Source: Lepidodermella squamata (lineage: Eukaryota > Gastrotricha). From it: a DNA stretch of 64,000 nt. The notes under the pieces were generated by a model. It saw only the letters and a program-made list of their open reading frames with translations, did no database searches and was not told the origin of the DNA. Below are positions 29,782 to 41,582 of the stretch, piece by piece. Made by a program: the position numbers and the translations under genes. Numbering within the stretch: the first letter of the stretch is position 1; each line of letters starts with the position of its first letter. The stretch spans positions 310,001 to 374,000 of the forward strand of contig JBLDXI010000010.1 in the NCBI GenBank assembly GCA_047495785.1. The letters are read 5' to 3'.

Positions 29782-32700
29782 ATGTTACAATTGTTAATAA
29801 TAATAATAGCTAGCTGTTTCGCTCCCTCGTTGCTCGCACAGGAACCCTCAGGTAGGGCGGCCTCTGGAACGGAGGCGACGGCCGCTGATACCGACGGCGC
29901 ACCCAACCTTCAGAGCAGCCCATACGCAGACCCGATATTCCCATCCCCTATCAAGGTCTATATTCCAGACGATATGGACTGGGACTGGGACAACTTTTGG
30001 CGAGATCAACTAATGGATATCTCAGGTGGGAATATCAAACCCGCATTTTTTAATTACTCAAGAACTCGATTTACTTCAAATTTTCGTTGTTTATGCCCAG
30101 GACAGGTTAATAGGCATAATATTTATCCGAATTTGAGAATTTTGTGAATTACTTGAAATTATGCGTCGTAGGTAATTTTTCAGCAGAATTTTTTTCTGAA
30201 AAACGTGTTCAACACCAAAATTGCGAAATTAAAAAAATTAGCCGTTAAAACTTTACGGACCGATTTTGCAAATTGTTCTGTAATCCTATTCCAGGTAGAA
30301 GCCTTTTCACGAGCCATGATGCACGCTATGGGGATGAGGTGGCATTTTCGACGGCCAGATCGTGACGCCTACATGAAAATTAACAGAGATTACGGGTATA
30401 AAACATTCATTCTATAAAAAGCTGCTCAAATTTTATGGTATTGCAAAAATTTGCCCCAGGTATGACATAATTCCTGGCATGGAGACGTGGAACACGTCCT
30501 ACGACTACGACACCTTGGTTTCAGATCAAAATAGCTACAGCAGCGACGAAGTGCCTGCCCTTGAACCGCTCGACTTGCGTCACCTGATGTTTATCGGCAG
30601 CATGGACCATTTGTCACACGGCGACATTTTGCGGCTGAATCGTCTTTACAATTGTTTTGGTGAGAAAAATAATCTTAGATCTAATACCGATTCGGGCGGG
30701 TCAATTTTCAACACTATATACCGTTTAGGTGATTTTGGACGGATCATGTTTTTCGAGGATTAGAAATTAATTTTGATTCAGAAATCGATGGATTTTAGTA
30801 GAATGATGTGTAAGGCGGGTCCCGAAATTTATTCAGGGCTAAAGCTCAAAGTGTCTCAATTTGGGGTGTCCAAATTTTGGGCCCATTACGGTAATCCTCG
30901 TTGCTGTTATTTGAGTAAAGAACTTAAAGATGCGTAAATTTTTATTTTTTTTCGGTTTTTTTAGAACTGTATCCTAAATGCCAAACTCTTGCCTGCAAAA
31001 ATGGCGGCTTCCCTAACCCGGCGCAAGCGTGTGAGAAGTGCCGGTGTCCTTACGGCTTCGGCGCCGACCTGTGTGATACATTCGCCCCAGCGATTCCACC
31101 GAACAGTTGCGGCGGAAATGTGCCCGTCTCGCCTTGTAAAGCCACAGTCATCACATCACCTAACTACCCTGGCCAGTATGCCGCTGGCAGTTCATGCTCG
31201 TGGATGGTTTCAACGGTTAGGTCTACTTCCAATAGTCGATTATTATTTCAAATGCAAAAATAATTTAATTTTTTAATTTAAAGAATGGCTGCTAATTTTT
31301 CATTTCTTTTTATGACAGGCAGCGACAAGTGGCTTGATTTTCGCCTTCGAAGAGCGGCCGAAGATGCCATGCCTTACCTACTGTAAGATTTTCTATTATG
31401 ACGTGTTTAATTTTCACTTCAGTTTCACTTGACAGATGGCAATGCCTGTGAAGACTACGTCATCATCCGCGATCTCGGTGCCGATGGATATCCTGGCTTC
31501 AAGTTTGTTGTTACGAATAACTCCTACCCTATAATAAATTCATACTGCGATTATAAATAACGGATTCAGTGAATTTTGAAGATTTTTCCTGGATTTAGTG
31601 GAGCATGATAGCGAAATTTTTGCGTACTCAAATTCCCCTAGATTCGGACACAATTCAATGCACTGTGCCCAGTTATTGATTATCGGTTATTGATTTATCG
31701 ATTCAAGGTATATCTGGCTGTATTTCATGTTATTTTGATGTTTATCGCTTCGAAATATCCAGAATTGATCGAAAATCACTTTAAAACCGCGATATTATTG
31801 ATTATCGATTATCGATCGATAACCATCATCAGCTTGATTCTTTCGCCCGAAGACTTTCGGGTGAATTTATTTGATATCCTGCTGTATATTGCAGATTCTG
31901 CTCGTGTGGCGTCAGCAGCGGCCGGGCCTTTGTCACGGACAAGAACCAGGCGTTGGTGTACTTCCGATCGAAAAACAGCTCGCCGCAGTACGGCTTCAAA
32001 CTAGTCGTCTACGCCACATTCCCAGGTGTCGCGGCCACGTCGGTGAACCGCGAGATGACGATCACTCAAAGCGGTTACGACTATGAAGGTTCGGCAAATG
32101 CGACCAGCTCGAATAATGGACCGTGCGTCCCGTGGACTACTCGCGGTTCCTGTTTCCCGGCGGCAAAATAGCCGATAGCGGTTCAGCTTGCCGTAATTTG
32201 GACTTGGGCGCTGGGCTCAGTTGTCTGACCGGAAACCCGCCGGTGTTGTCCCCTTGCAATGCGCCGCAAAAATTGGGTGAGATTTGCCGTATATTTTTAT
32301 CATAACTAGAAGGTTCAGCGAAATTTAATAACAGCGACAAAGGACAGTCGTCTTTTCATTTATAAAAAAGTCACTTTAAGCAGTTGACGTAGGTTTGGCT
32401 CAAATTACACCATAATACGTGTCTCATAAGTTGCGCAAACATTTTGTAATTTCGAATTTTTTCCATGGAAATTAGAAATATTTTTTGTAATTAAGCCCAG
32501 TGGGGCTATCTCCCATCGTTTATTCACGTTTTTACCAAAGAAATTACAAAATTTACCGGGGAAAACCCTGAAGACTCCGATGGTAACTGGTCCGGTAATT
32601 TTCGGTTTTTACCTGGTTGGATCAAATGTCTTCGGATTTTTTTAATCCCATTCACAAGAAACATACTGGTTACTACAGGGTGTCCCAGAAGTTGCGCAAC

Positions 32701-33948
32701 TATTTCCTAACTTGGAAAATTTGTGTAGGAAATTCAACTATTTTTTTCAAATTGAACCTACAGAGAGAACCGAAGAAATGAAAAATTTACCGGAGTAAAA
32801 TCGCAAAAACCCGATGGTAACTGGTTCGGTAATTTTCGGTATTTAACCCGGTTGGAACTGATTTCAACGAACTTTTTAATCTCATTAACAAGCGTCATTT
32901 TAGGTTAATATTCTCATAATTGTTTTTAAATTTTTATAAATTTTGTCTGACCATGAAATGTGACTTCGTCTCGCCTTTTACAGTTTCTGAACCCTTTTCC
33001 ATGTATTTTCTTTGCTTGCGTTACTTATGGGACACGCTGTATTCTTATGGCAGTTTGGATTTTTCAAAGATTCTTCTGGCCTCTCTCAGTTTAGAGTTTC
33101 TGATCCTTAGTTTGCGTTATACTTATATAGGACACGATGTAGAAGGAAGGCGTAATATAGGCCTTACTCAATTCGATCATCAGCGATCGAGCCTGTGGCT
33201 TCGGCTTCGTTCTTTAAATTTAAATTTTAAAACTTTTCAATAATTCATCATGCAGTGGTACCCGAGCAGGTTCGAGCTCGCTGCATCAACTCGGCCACAA
33301 AGGAATTTGAAGCATGTCGGATTTCGTGCCGGCCTGGCGAAGAGCAACTTGGCGGTTCCAGCTTCACTTTCCCGCTGGACACCTGCAATTTGGGGGTAAA
33401 TAATAACGTTTTTACATTTTTTATATCGCTCGACTCATTGATCATTGATGCTGAATACTTCATGCTGTGTCGGAAAGTGTAAAATTTCATTGTAAAATTT
33501 CAGCCAGCCAGGAAATGCGAAAGCAAAACTGGGTTCCGTTGCATTGCCGGCGGCATGAAATGCGGCCCTGGCGAGACACCAGTGGTAAGTCTGCTTGCTA
33601 AGGAAACTATGAAATGCCCTTTAAATCGTGATTATACAGTCTCCGAACATCAATACGTACAAGTATTTCAACCGAAATCTGCTGATTTGCAACCATAAAA
33701 GCAGTTACAATAAGGTTTATATTGCTGCTCTCAATGGGAAATTTTCTTGATGAATCTGTTATTATTATACCTATTGATCAGTACTTCAAATGCTTCACGG
33801 GCCCTAAGTCTTTCGAATGCCGTCGTGACGCTTGCCGTTCTGGCGAGGTTAGCATTTTCTATTTGAATATTATGACGGCCATCCTATTTATGTTTAATCA
33901 TAGACCCCGGTCGGCCCGTTTCCTGATCCTTTCAAGTGCTATGCGTGA
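29782..33948 (+). CDS. Astacin-like protein with EGF, CUB and Cys-repeat tail; active site lost
   Basis: Visible exons: 29782-30025 (signal peptide, acidic pro-region), 30295-30395, 30460-30659, 30965-31215, 31319 to about 31376, 31436-31502, and one starting at 31895. Small Cys-rich exons follow near 32280, 33255-33395, 33505-33583, 33781-33848 and 33903-33948. The astacin part keeps the downstream signature RRPDRDAYMKIN and a C-terminal LSHGDILRLNRLYNC. HExxHxxGxxH, however, reads RAMMHAMGMRW, so the first and third zinc His and the catalytic Glu are gone, and the Met-turn (usually S-x-MHY) reads TLVSD. The N-terminal half of the protease domain is not found. An EGF-like module (CKNGGFPNPAQACEKCRCPY), a CUB domain (TVITSPNYPGQYAAGSSCSW..CEDYVIIRDL) and three Cys modules (C..F.C....C..GE) follow. 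A possible frame break lies near 32110-32160. It is either a pseudoprotease scaffold or a decaying gene. Confidence 0.55.
32500..32865. repeat. Two tandem copies of an interspersed repeat inside an intron
   Basis: Two diverged copies (about 32500-32630 and 32685-32865) share the core GATGGTAACTGGT.CGGTAAT followed by TTTCGGT.TTT. A third copy lies at 35175-35340. Each copy is preceded by an AAATTTACCGG or ATCTACCGA segment. They probably belong to one non-autonomous element family; ends are not resolved. Confidence 0.5.
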
Positions 33949-34674
33949 CGAAGCTTGCGTAGAAAACAATATTTTTTGACTGAATATTTATTTATTTTTT
34001 GACTGGAATACTTCAAAGGATCTATAAAGGATGCTCAATTTATAGGATGTGCTTATTGCAGCAATTATATTGAAGTTATATTAATCTCTTATTTCACGTC
34101 CCGATCATTTGGTTGAAACAGGCGAATTGAATAAAATTTGACTTTTGATTTTACCTACTCTGTTTTTCACTTAATTGGTGGCAACGGCAATTGAGAATCA
34201 AATTGAAAGATTAATCTTTTGCGACTAAAGGAGAACCCTGATTTCAACGGTGCGTCTGACATGCGTCTGACAAATTTTTGATATTCGAAATCGATATTCG
34301 AAATCGATAATCAATATTATGGCGATTTATAAAGAGATAAAAAAATTTGGCAAAAAAAAATAAAAATGTAAAAAAAAATGAAATGTACAGAAAAGACCTT
34401 CAGTGCGGACTTTATGCGGATGAAAAATGGGACACACATTTCAGAGTCAAAGTAACGTGTGATTTTTGCCCAATCGTTGAATGGTAAATTGAGCAGATTA
34501 ACCCGATGAAGCGACTGGCTTTCAAATTATTTCAAACTAAAGCGATGAAACATCAAATAGCGCATATTATGACGACCAAATCGGCGAGAAAAATGCGAGA
34601 AAAATTAAAAATCGAATTCATCTGGTTTCAGAATTTTATTATATCCGCCAAAAACCACAACACTGTTTTTCAAC
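33949..34674. other. AT-rich intergenic gap
   Basis: No gene or RNA is seen. The stretch is A/T-rich, with ATTCGAAATCGAT direct repeats at 34279-34310. Confidence 0.35.
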
Positions 34675-37137
34675 TCATTCGTTATTTGTTTTGCACGAAT
34701 CATTTGAATATTTGAAACACCATTTAGGAGGCTGGCTTGCGTTGAAGCAAATCACTTTGCCAAGCTCGAACGCGGCATCCATGGCCTCTTTCAGGGTTTG
34801 TTCATTCTCCTCCTTGAGATGCCAGCAAGCGGCTGGGCAATGCAGCGCCGACAGACAATATTTAGTGGTTTCCGCATCAGCAGAATTCTCGAAACATATT
34901 CGAACTAAAAAAATAGAAAATGTTGTAATTTTTTTTGAAATGTTGCAATAAGTTAACTTACATGCGCGAATAGTTCTTGGTGGGAAGACAATAACAATAG
35001 GCTCATCGCTGATTTCAGGCAACTCTGATTTGTACAGAATTTCCCATTCGTCATCGTCATCGTACTTTGTCAGAACAGCTATCCTAGTCGAAATTCTTAA
35101 TCTGTGCGAAAAAGAGACCAGAAAAATCAGGAATTGTCTTATACTCACAAGGTGTGCAATATATTTATTTAATTTCACAACAACTTTGTGAGAAATTCAA
35201 CTCATTTTTTTTAAATGAAATCTCTCATTATTTATCCACGATTTCACCGACGAGATAAAAAATCTACCGAAGAAAACACGGCAAACCCCGATGGTAACTG
35301 GTTCGGTAATTTTCGGTATTTTAATTTTAATAATATTCGGGACTCTCATGTTAGAGTCTAATCCTTCTCCCGAGTATCTTCTTTGTTACATTACACCTGC
35401 TGATTGTAGGGTTACCGTAACCCTAAAAAATTTCAAGTGTTACTCAGGTATTTCATCAGGTAACTCAGGTAAATCAGGTTCGAGCCCTCAATTTTCAAAT
35501 GAATGTTTCCTGTCTTGATCAATAACAATAGAACCTATAATTTAGCTACTTGGCACCTTAAGGTATGAGGTATGCATATAAAATTTCAATGTTTGATTCA
35601 AAAGCTTCTGATATTCGAAAAATCACCGATTTGTAAAATCGATACTTGGAATCGATATTATCGGCATTACAGACCAAAATACTGCTCATGAACTGACCGC
35701 AAATTACGCATAATAGTGAGATATATTGGCGTAAAATAATAAATAAGATTCTTAAAAAGGCCTCAAAATCGAAAAATGTTGGGAGTCTCAAATTTGGGGA
35801 GTAAATTTTTTGAAATTTATTTGAAAAAAATCCTAATCGGGGTTTTAGCTTGTGAAATCTCCCTCAACTGGGGCCCCGTATCCTAATTCACAGATTCTCA
35901 AAATGTATCTAAATTCAAGCGAAAATTTACCAATTTGTTGCTGGTGTGGGACATTGATATCAAATTTGAAATAAACAGCAGAACTTACTCCTCATCGTAG
36001 TCGAGTTTGAAGGCGCCGAAGATGATTGAAGCCACAGATTGTTCTTTCGACAGGCGAAAGGTGAAGCTATTAGGATCAATTGAGTATGCATAACGGTCCA
36101 TATGATAATTTTCGAAGGATCCCTTTCTCAATTTACGTATCTGATACACTGGCGGCGAGTGCAATTGCCGCAAACACCAGTCATCCAACAAGTCCTGAGA
36201 CGCTACAATAAAGAATAAAAAAGATCAATAAATCGTTAATGAGCGATTTTATATTCTTACCTAATCGAGGTCTGCTTTGTATTGCTTCTGCTTTTTCCAG
36301 GTCGAAATTGTTGTCAGCTATCATCTTGTAAAGCGGCGCCATTTCAGCGAATGAAACTTCGAAAAAAGTGATGTGATAAAATCGAACCGCCGCTAAAATT
36401 GTTGCCATTTCGGCTCGATCGGCATCTCGATTTTTCGACCACCATCTCCCCACTGCGTACAGCAAGTGCGTTTCCTCTACTGCTAACGTGTCTTGGGACA
36501 AAATTTCCGCAACTGCTCGGGCAGGTAAGCTTTCGAATTCGTCGCTTGGAATGCAATCGGCTTGGAACACCGAAAAATATCGATGGCAATAATTCATGAG
36601 TTTAACGTCATTTAGCGCTACGGCAATTTCGAAAATTTTGAAAACTGTTGAATCGCTCAGAGTGTTGCCGAGGAAATGTCCCATGGCGTCGAATAGGCAA
36701 GAGCATTGGTACTCATCGGCGATTTTGTACAACTCAATCGCCGTATCCAGGCTCAGGCCTTTCACGTCGATTTTTCGCGTGTAAATAAATTGAAGGAGCA
36801 ACTCAAAAGCGCGGGGCGATTTGCCGGGGAGTGATATCGGCTCGGATTTGTTGACAGATTCCTTGAATTTGCCGCCGCATAGCATTTCGTTGAAGAAGGG
36901 CGACTGCAGGGCTAGAATAGCCCTATGCGCTCGGAATTCTTTATCGCCGACCAGGAAAACTACGTCAGAATTAAGCATTGTTTCGAGCAATTTCGGCAAT
37001 AAATCTTCGATTAAGTTGTCGCGGCCGTAGCAGTAAGTATCATCGGTGATGAATTTCGGTTCATTATCGCAGCATTCGGCTCTGGTTGCAGCTGAATCGG
37101 CTGAATCGAATAAATCTTCAGGAATTGAGGAAGGCAT
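34675..37137 (-). CDS. BTB-BACK protein with discoidin-like C-terminus (copy 1)
   Basis: The start is ATG 37137 (MPSSIPEDLF); no ATG lies upstream in frame. Exon 1 (37137-36261) carries a BTB/POZ domain (SDVVFLVGDKEFRAHRAILA.., about residues 55-160) and a BACK domain with VAEILSQDTLAVEE and MAPLYKMIADNNFD. Exon 2 (36202-35989) and later exons (about 35100-34970 and 34907-34675) give a beta-rich C-terminal region ending in KYCLSALHCPAACWHLKEEN, resembling the discoidin-like part of BTBD9-type proteins. The BTB domain suggests dimerisation and recruitment to a Cullin-3 ubiquitin ligase or another complex; substrates are unknown. Two full paralogues lie downstream (42.6-44.7 and 45.2-47.2 kb) on the same strand. 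Boundaries of the last exons are approximate. An interspersed repeat copy at 35175-35340 lies in an intron. Confidence 0.7.
35175..35345. repeat. Third copy of the GATGGTAACTGG interspersed repeat
   Basis: The sequence CCCCGATGGTAACTGGTTCG and following TAATTTTCGGTATT matches the copies at 32500-32865. It lies in an intron of BTB copy 1. Confidence 0.5.
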
Positions 37138-38237
37138 TGTAGTTGTATTTAAAAATGTCGAAAATTCACGAAAAAGGAAATTGAACAAGTGCGCTAATTT
37201 ATTGCTCGCGCGTTCTTTATACGAAAGATGCGCGCATAACTAACTACGTGACCCATATTTAATTGCGTGTAACGGGTAACCAAATACCGTGTCGGTGTAT
37301 CTCTCACGGAAGCGAGCTATCTGTTACAGTCTATTGTTTCATTATCAGCGTCAAGAATAGAGCTAGATTTAATCTGAGTTCAGAGTTCAGTTCCGCGTTT
37401 GAAATCGCCGTCGTAGACTTTGCCTTTATAGCGTACGTACTTTAGCGTATGACATGCGTCATTTAGCGCAAGCATCAATTGCGCTAAAACCAGAGCTGAG
37501 TTAATAATTGATGACAGTTGCGCAAACGACAGCTGCTAAACACTAAAATGGGTCCTCGAGAAGCGTCGCGCGGATTAATTCGAAAAATCGCCTATAATAA
37601 AGATGTGCGCAAAGTAAATTTAATTGCCATTTTATTATGTACTACATTTTATATTCCTTATTATTTTCAACATTTATTTATTTATTAATTACCGTAATCA
37701 AATAATATCATTGTATCATACCCGAATCAAGCGACCGAAAATATATGAGACATTTATTTTTAGGGCGGCGAAATAGACCCTTTATAAAAGATATTTTTTT
37801 AAATCATTTTTTCAAGTTTTACTTCTATGACAGCTTCGACTCGCGGTTCCTTCTGGCCGACCTTCAAACTCGAATTACCGTCTCATTTCAAAGGCTCGAT
37901 TGGCATGAAAAAGATTTTATTTTACGACCTTTGCCCCTCGGCACTCGCGGCGCGTTGACTCATTTTTTAAAGATTTTAACGGAATATTCATGTTTTTTCA
38001 TTTTCCATCCTGAAATTCCATTTTTATTTAAATTTGGGGCGCATCGGGTTTTTTCGAGCCAAAATCATCGTAATTTCTCGGACGCTGTGGGGCCAAGTAG
38101 CCGATGAGCTGACCCGATTTTCAGATTTAGATCATCTAAATATTTATTTCTTAAAGAAATTTTTCAAAATTATTGTCATAATTATCGGAGATGCGCTGCG
38201 CTTTTGCGTTATTTTTATAACAGCCGAACTTGTTGTC
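37138..38237. other. Intergenic region
   Basis: No gene is supported between the BTB gene start and the next stop codon. The sequence includes short TTAGCGC/GCGCTAA words near 37440-37500 and an AT-rich stretch at 37600-37720. ORFs on the plus strand at 37745-38440 partly mirror the minus-strand gene and lack motifs. Confidence 0.35.
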
Positions 38238-38765
38238 CTACATCCATCCACACAGCTCCATGATCTCGTCATTCATCTCCTTAGCCAACTCCTCAGACAT
38301 AGCGCCCTCAGTTGTCAGCCCAATAGCGCGGTAATCATCCATGGTCAAGTCGCAAAATCCGTTGGAAACATAGCATGGAGCGTGGCCTTTGAATCCTGTT
38401 TCTTTTATCTGCGCGCACGTCATGTCCGGCTCGCCGCGTAGTAGCACCTCAATGGCTACGTATTCCTGCAGGCATTTGCGAGTCGCATCGACCCAAGCTT
38501 TGCCCTTTTCCGAGAACATGTCAATATTTTCGCCGAATTTCTCGCAATACGTCAGGCCGAAACCGATGGCGTAATCGTCATTTCCGGTGCCCGTGCACTC
38601 GGGATGGGCGGCTTCTAGGCATTCTTCGTACCAGATACAGTCGTTACCATGGGGCTGGTAGCAGTAGTCCGGAATAGTAATACTTGCATGTTCGTAAAAG
38701 CTTCTCGGGATTAACGAAGCAAAACTTGCTCCGAAAACTAGCGAAATTAAAAGAAAGACTCGCAT
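38238..38765 (-). CDS. Secreted cysteine-rich protein (copy 1)
   Basis: A single-exon frame of 175 aa starts at ATG 38765. A signal peptide (MRVFLLISLVFGASFA) precedes a mature protein with about ten cysteines and the pattern YCYQPHGNDCIWYEECLEAA, YAIGFG..YC.KF, W..ATRKCLQ and CYVSNGFCDLT. The pattern recalls a widespread, poorly characterised invertebrate secreted family, loosely stanniocalcin-like; I do not assign a function. The only other ORF at this position would use upstream sequence (38858) that is probably 5' leader. A TTTATAATTA element lies about 45 bp before the ATG. A close paralogue lies at 41583-42134, and the two genes bracket the cathepsin L gene. Confidence 0.65.
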   Translation of the reverse strand: MRVFLLISLVFGASFASLIPRSFYEHASITIPDYCYQPHGNDCIWYEECLEAAHPECTGTGNDDYAIGFGLTYCEKFGENIDMFSEKGKAWVDATRKCLQEYVAIEVLLRGEPDMTCAQIKETGFKGHAPCYVSNGFCDLTMDDYRAIGLTTEGAMSEELAKEMNDEIMELCGWM

Positions 38766-39895
38766 GTTGAAAAGGTAACTTGCGATAGCTGGAGTAATTG
38801 CGATTTTAATTATAAAGCGTCTGGTGTGAGAAACAGAAAAAAATCTCTCACCAAACATGGGTGCGGAATGCCCTAATTTTTCCCATTCTGAAGATAAGAG
38901 TGGGGCTATACTTGTATGGGGCTGCTTTTGTTATCAGACTTGCTCGTGTTTGTTTGTCCGCCAAGGAAGAAGTTCAGTTTGTTGGACTCTTTCTCGAACG
39001 GTCGAACTAAAAGCGTCACGTGCTGCACTTGCTGTGAAAAGGGTGGCGTTTTGCGTCCGTTAAAGTTAAAGTAGGAGATTGGCAATGGCTATTATACCCT
39101 ATTACTTTCAGCCATTTTATTTTTATGCGCATTTTGTTGTATGATTATTTGAAAGGTTCTAACTTGTTAAGCATACTTTAATTCATAAATACACAAAGTC
39201 TGAACCCAATAGGACACCATATGCAGTTTAGGTTCGGAAATGAAGCTTTTATGCAGATTTATGGCACCCTCGAGCGATTTTGAATTTCTGCCTTTTTTGA
39301 CTTTGAGCAACGCTGGCACTCTAATGGTGGGGAATTGGCTCCTGAGATTTTGTGGGCTTACTGGAATGGGTTCTGACTGTTCATGGTCAAAATTTGAGCC
39401 CGAAGAACCTCATGGCTATGGAGTGACAATCGTTTGATAAAAGTGGAAATTTTTTATGCAGGTAACCTTACCCAATAAGTATCCGCCAACTTTCAAGTTT
39501 CCAATCTCATGCGCCCGCTGTAATAAGAAGTGGCAACATGTATATTTCAGAACGAGCGTCACAGCCCTGTTTTTTGTGCTGCTTTTTTGCAACAGGCGTT
39601 TACTGTTAATAGTATAGTGAGGGTAGCAACAAACATTAAGATGTAACAGCATAAGCTCTTGCACGTCATCACAGTTAGGATTTTTTCATGAACCGGCAAG
39701 TGCGTCACCAGTGAAACAGCTATTCGGAAAAGTGTAACGTTCGTTGAAAACGTTGAATTGAACGCGCGTCATTCCGAATAGTCAAACGGCCAAAACATGA
39801 GGTAAACATGTTTATGGTCGGATTTGGCAAGCTTTTTCTGTTGTTTTGGCTGTTCGATTCCCATGGAACAACGCCAAGAAGAGCCGAGAGAAATC
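38766..39895. other. Intergenic region between divergent genes
   Basis: The region separates the minus-strand cysteine-rich gene from the plus-strand cathepsin gene. Short ORFs lack motifs. Both neighbours have AT-rich promoter boxes at its edges. Nothing else is recognised. Confidence 0.35.
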
Positions 39896-39903
39896 TATAT
39901 AAG
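39896..39903 (+). promoter_or_regulatory. TATA box of the cathepsin L gene
   Basis: TATATAAG lies about 120 bp before the ATG at 40024, followed some 30 bp downstream by a pyrimidine-rich, initiator-like stretch (CATCATTCTCTCAGCATTCA). This is consistent with a TATA-driven, highly expressed gene. Confidence 0.5.
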
Positions 39904-40023
39904 CCCGTCACAGGGCTGCAGTCCAGCATCATTCTCTCAGCATTCAATTCTCAGCCTAATAAGCTAACAGCCAAACTTCAAAGGTTCTTATTTGCTTTCA
40001 CCTGCTACATTCAAATTTTAACG

Positions 40024-41091
40024 ATGCAATACGTATACTACGCAGCCGTCTTGGCATTTGCCTTGGTCTACATTGCCGGTTTGTCTAAATTGTTATTTTA
40101 ACTTTGTGTTTACTTAAATTTGCCTCTCTGCTTTGCAGATTGCGCTCCAGTCAATAATGACGATGATGACTGGGAAGATTTCAAGCGATCGAACAAGAAA
40201 GACTTCAGTGACAAGAATGAAGAGCGCCGCCGTCGTGATACTTTCAAGGCGAACTTGGCTCTCATCCGCAGCCACAATCAGAAGTCTGGCGCTTCTTTCA
40301 GTTTGGACGTCAATGACCTTGCTGATCTGAGCTCGGCTGAGATCGCGGCAACTCGACTTGGTGCTAAGGTTCCACTGGGCGAACAGCTGCTCGTTAGTGC
40401 TGCCCCTTTTGTCGAAGCGATTGTGTCAGCAGCTCTTCCTGCTAGCCTCGACTGGCGCAACAAGAGCGCAGTTACTCCTGTCAAGAATCAGGGCTCATGT
40501 GGATCCTGCTGGGCCTTTTCATCCACGGGAGCTCTCGAGAGCCGATTCAAGATCAAATCTGGCAACTTGATGTCATTTTCTGAGCAAAATCTCATGGACT
40601 GCACGTGGTCTTACGGCAACCAGGGCTGCAATGGTGGCTGGATGAATTCAGCTTTCGCCTACGTCAAAAACGTCTCTGGCATCAACTTGGGTTCCGCTTA
40701 TCCTTACACGGGTGTTAGCAGTCACACTTGCAAGTTCAACGCAGCTGCTCGCTACGCCAGCATTACTGGCTTCACCAACGTACAGAAGAACAACGAAACC
40801 GCTTTGATGGTTGCCCTGCAAACTGGCCCGGTTGCCGTCGCCATCAACGCCGGTTTGAGCTCCTTCCAATTGTACAAGTCCGGAATTTACAATGACGCAG
40901 CCTGTTCGACCTCTATCAACCACGCTGTGTTGGTTGTTGGCTACGGCACGGATGCAGCAACGGGCAAGAACTTCTGGATCGTGAAAAATAGCTGGGGAAC
41001 CGGCTGGGGTGACAAGGGTTACATCCGCATGGCTCGCGGGTCGAACTTGTGTGGCATTCTCAGCTATGCTAGCTATCCGAATATGGCCTAG
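40024..41091 (+). CDS. Cathepsin L-like cysteine protease
   Basis: Two exons (40024-40078, 40139-41091; a 60-nt intron) give 335 aa. A short signal peptide (MQYVYYAAVLAFALVYIAG) is followed by an I29 propeptide with a complete ERFNIN motif (E-x3-R-x3-F-x2-N-x3-I-x3-N around residues 50-70). The mature papain-fold domain starts near LPASLDWRNK. Catalytic residues are all present: Gln and Cys in VKNQGSCGSCWAF, His in SINHAVLVVGYG and Asn in VKNSWGTGWG. GCNGGWM is also typical of cathepsin L. Length is normal for the family. It should be a secreted or lysosomal/digestive protease activated by propeptide removal. Codon use is noticeably GC-richer than in neighbouring genes, consistent with high expression. 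A poly-A signal (AATAAA) lies near 41266. Confidence 0.95.
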
Positions 41092-41582
41092 GCTTATGGA
41101 AACTGGGACTAGCTAGCTACCTGCCAACTGTTGGCAATCGCGATATTTAAATGCAAAACCTGGTGATATGACTGTTATTTTGGGGATCAATTACAATTTT
41201 GGATATACCTATATCTATCATAGTTTCTTAAGAAATATTATCGAAATGGCCCTCGCTAAAATTATCAATAAATAATGGAAACTGAAATCTTCGCTCAACA
41301 TCCTAATTACTCCAAGGTGTTGAAAACGGATTCGATTTGTTCCCCATATTGCACCCAGGCTTGGTCATGGGTTCCAACGTTGCTTTTCCTATCTGAACGG
41401 ATCCGAGCAAAATTTTCCGAAACGAATGATATCAGAGCAAAGGGGAGATGGTTTCTTAATACTTTTCGTTCAAAAGATTAACTTCGGTGGGTATAAAAAA
41501 GCAATAGTAGAATAATTATTTATTTCTCTCTGAGATAATTTTCAAAAATAACAGAGATCCGCTGTGCTATTTTGCGTTGTGT

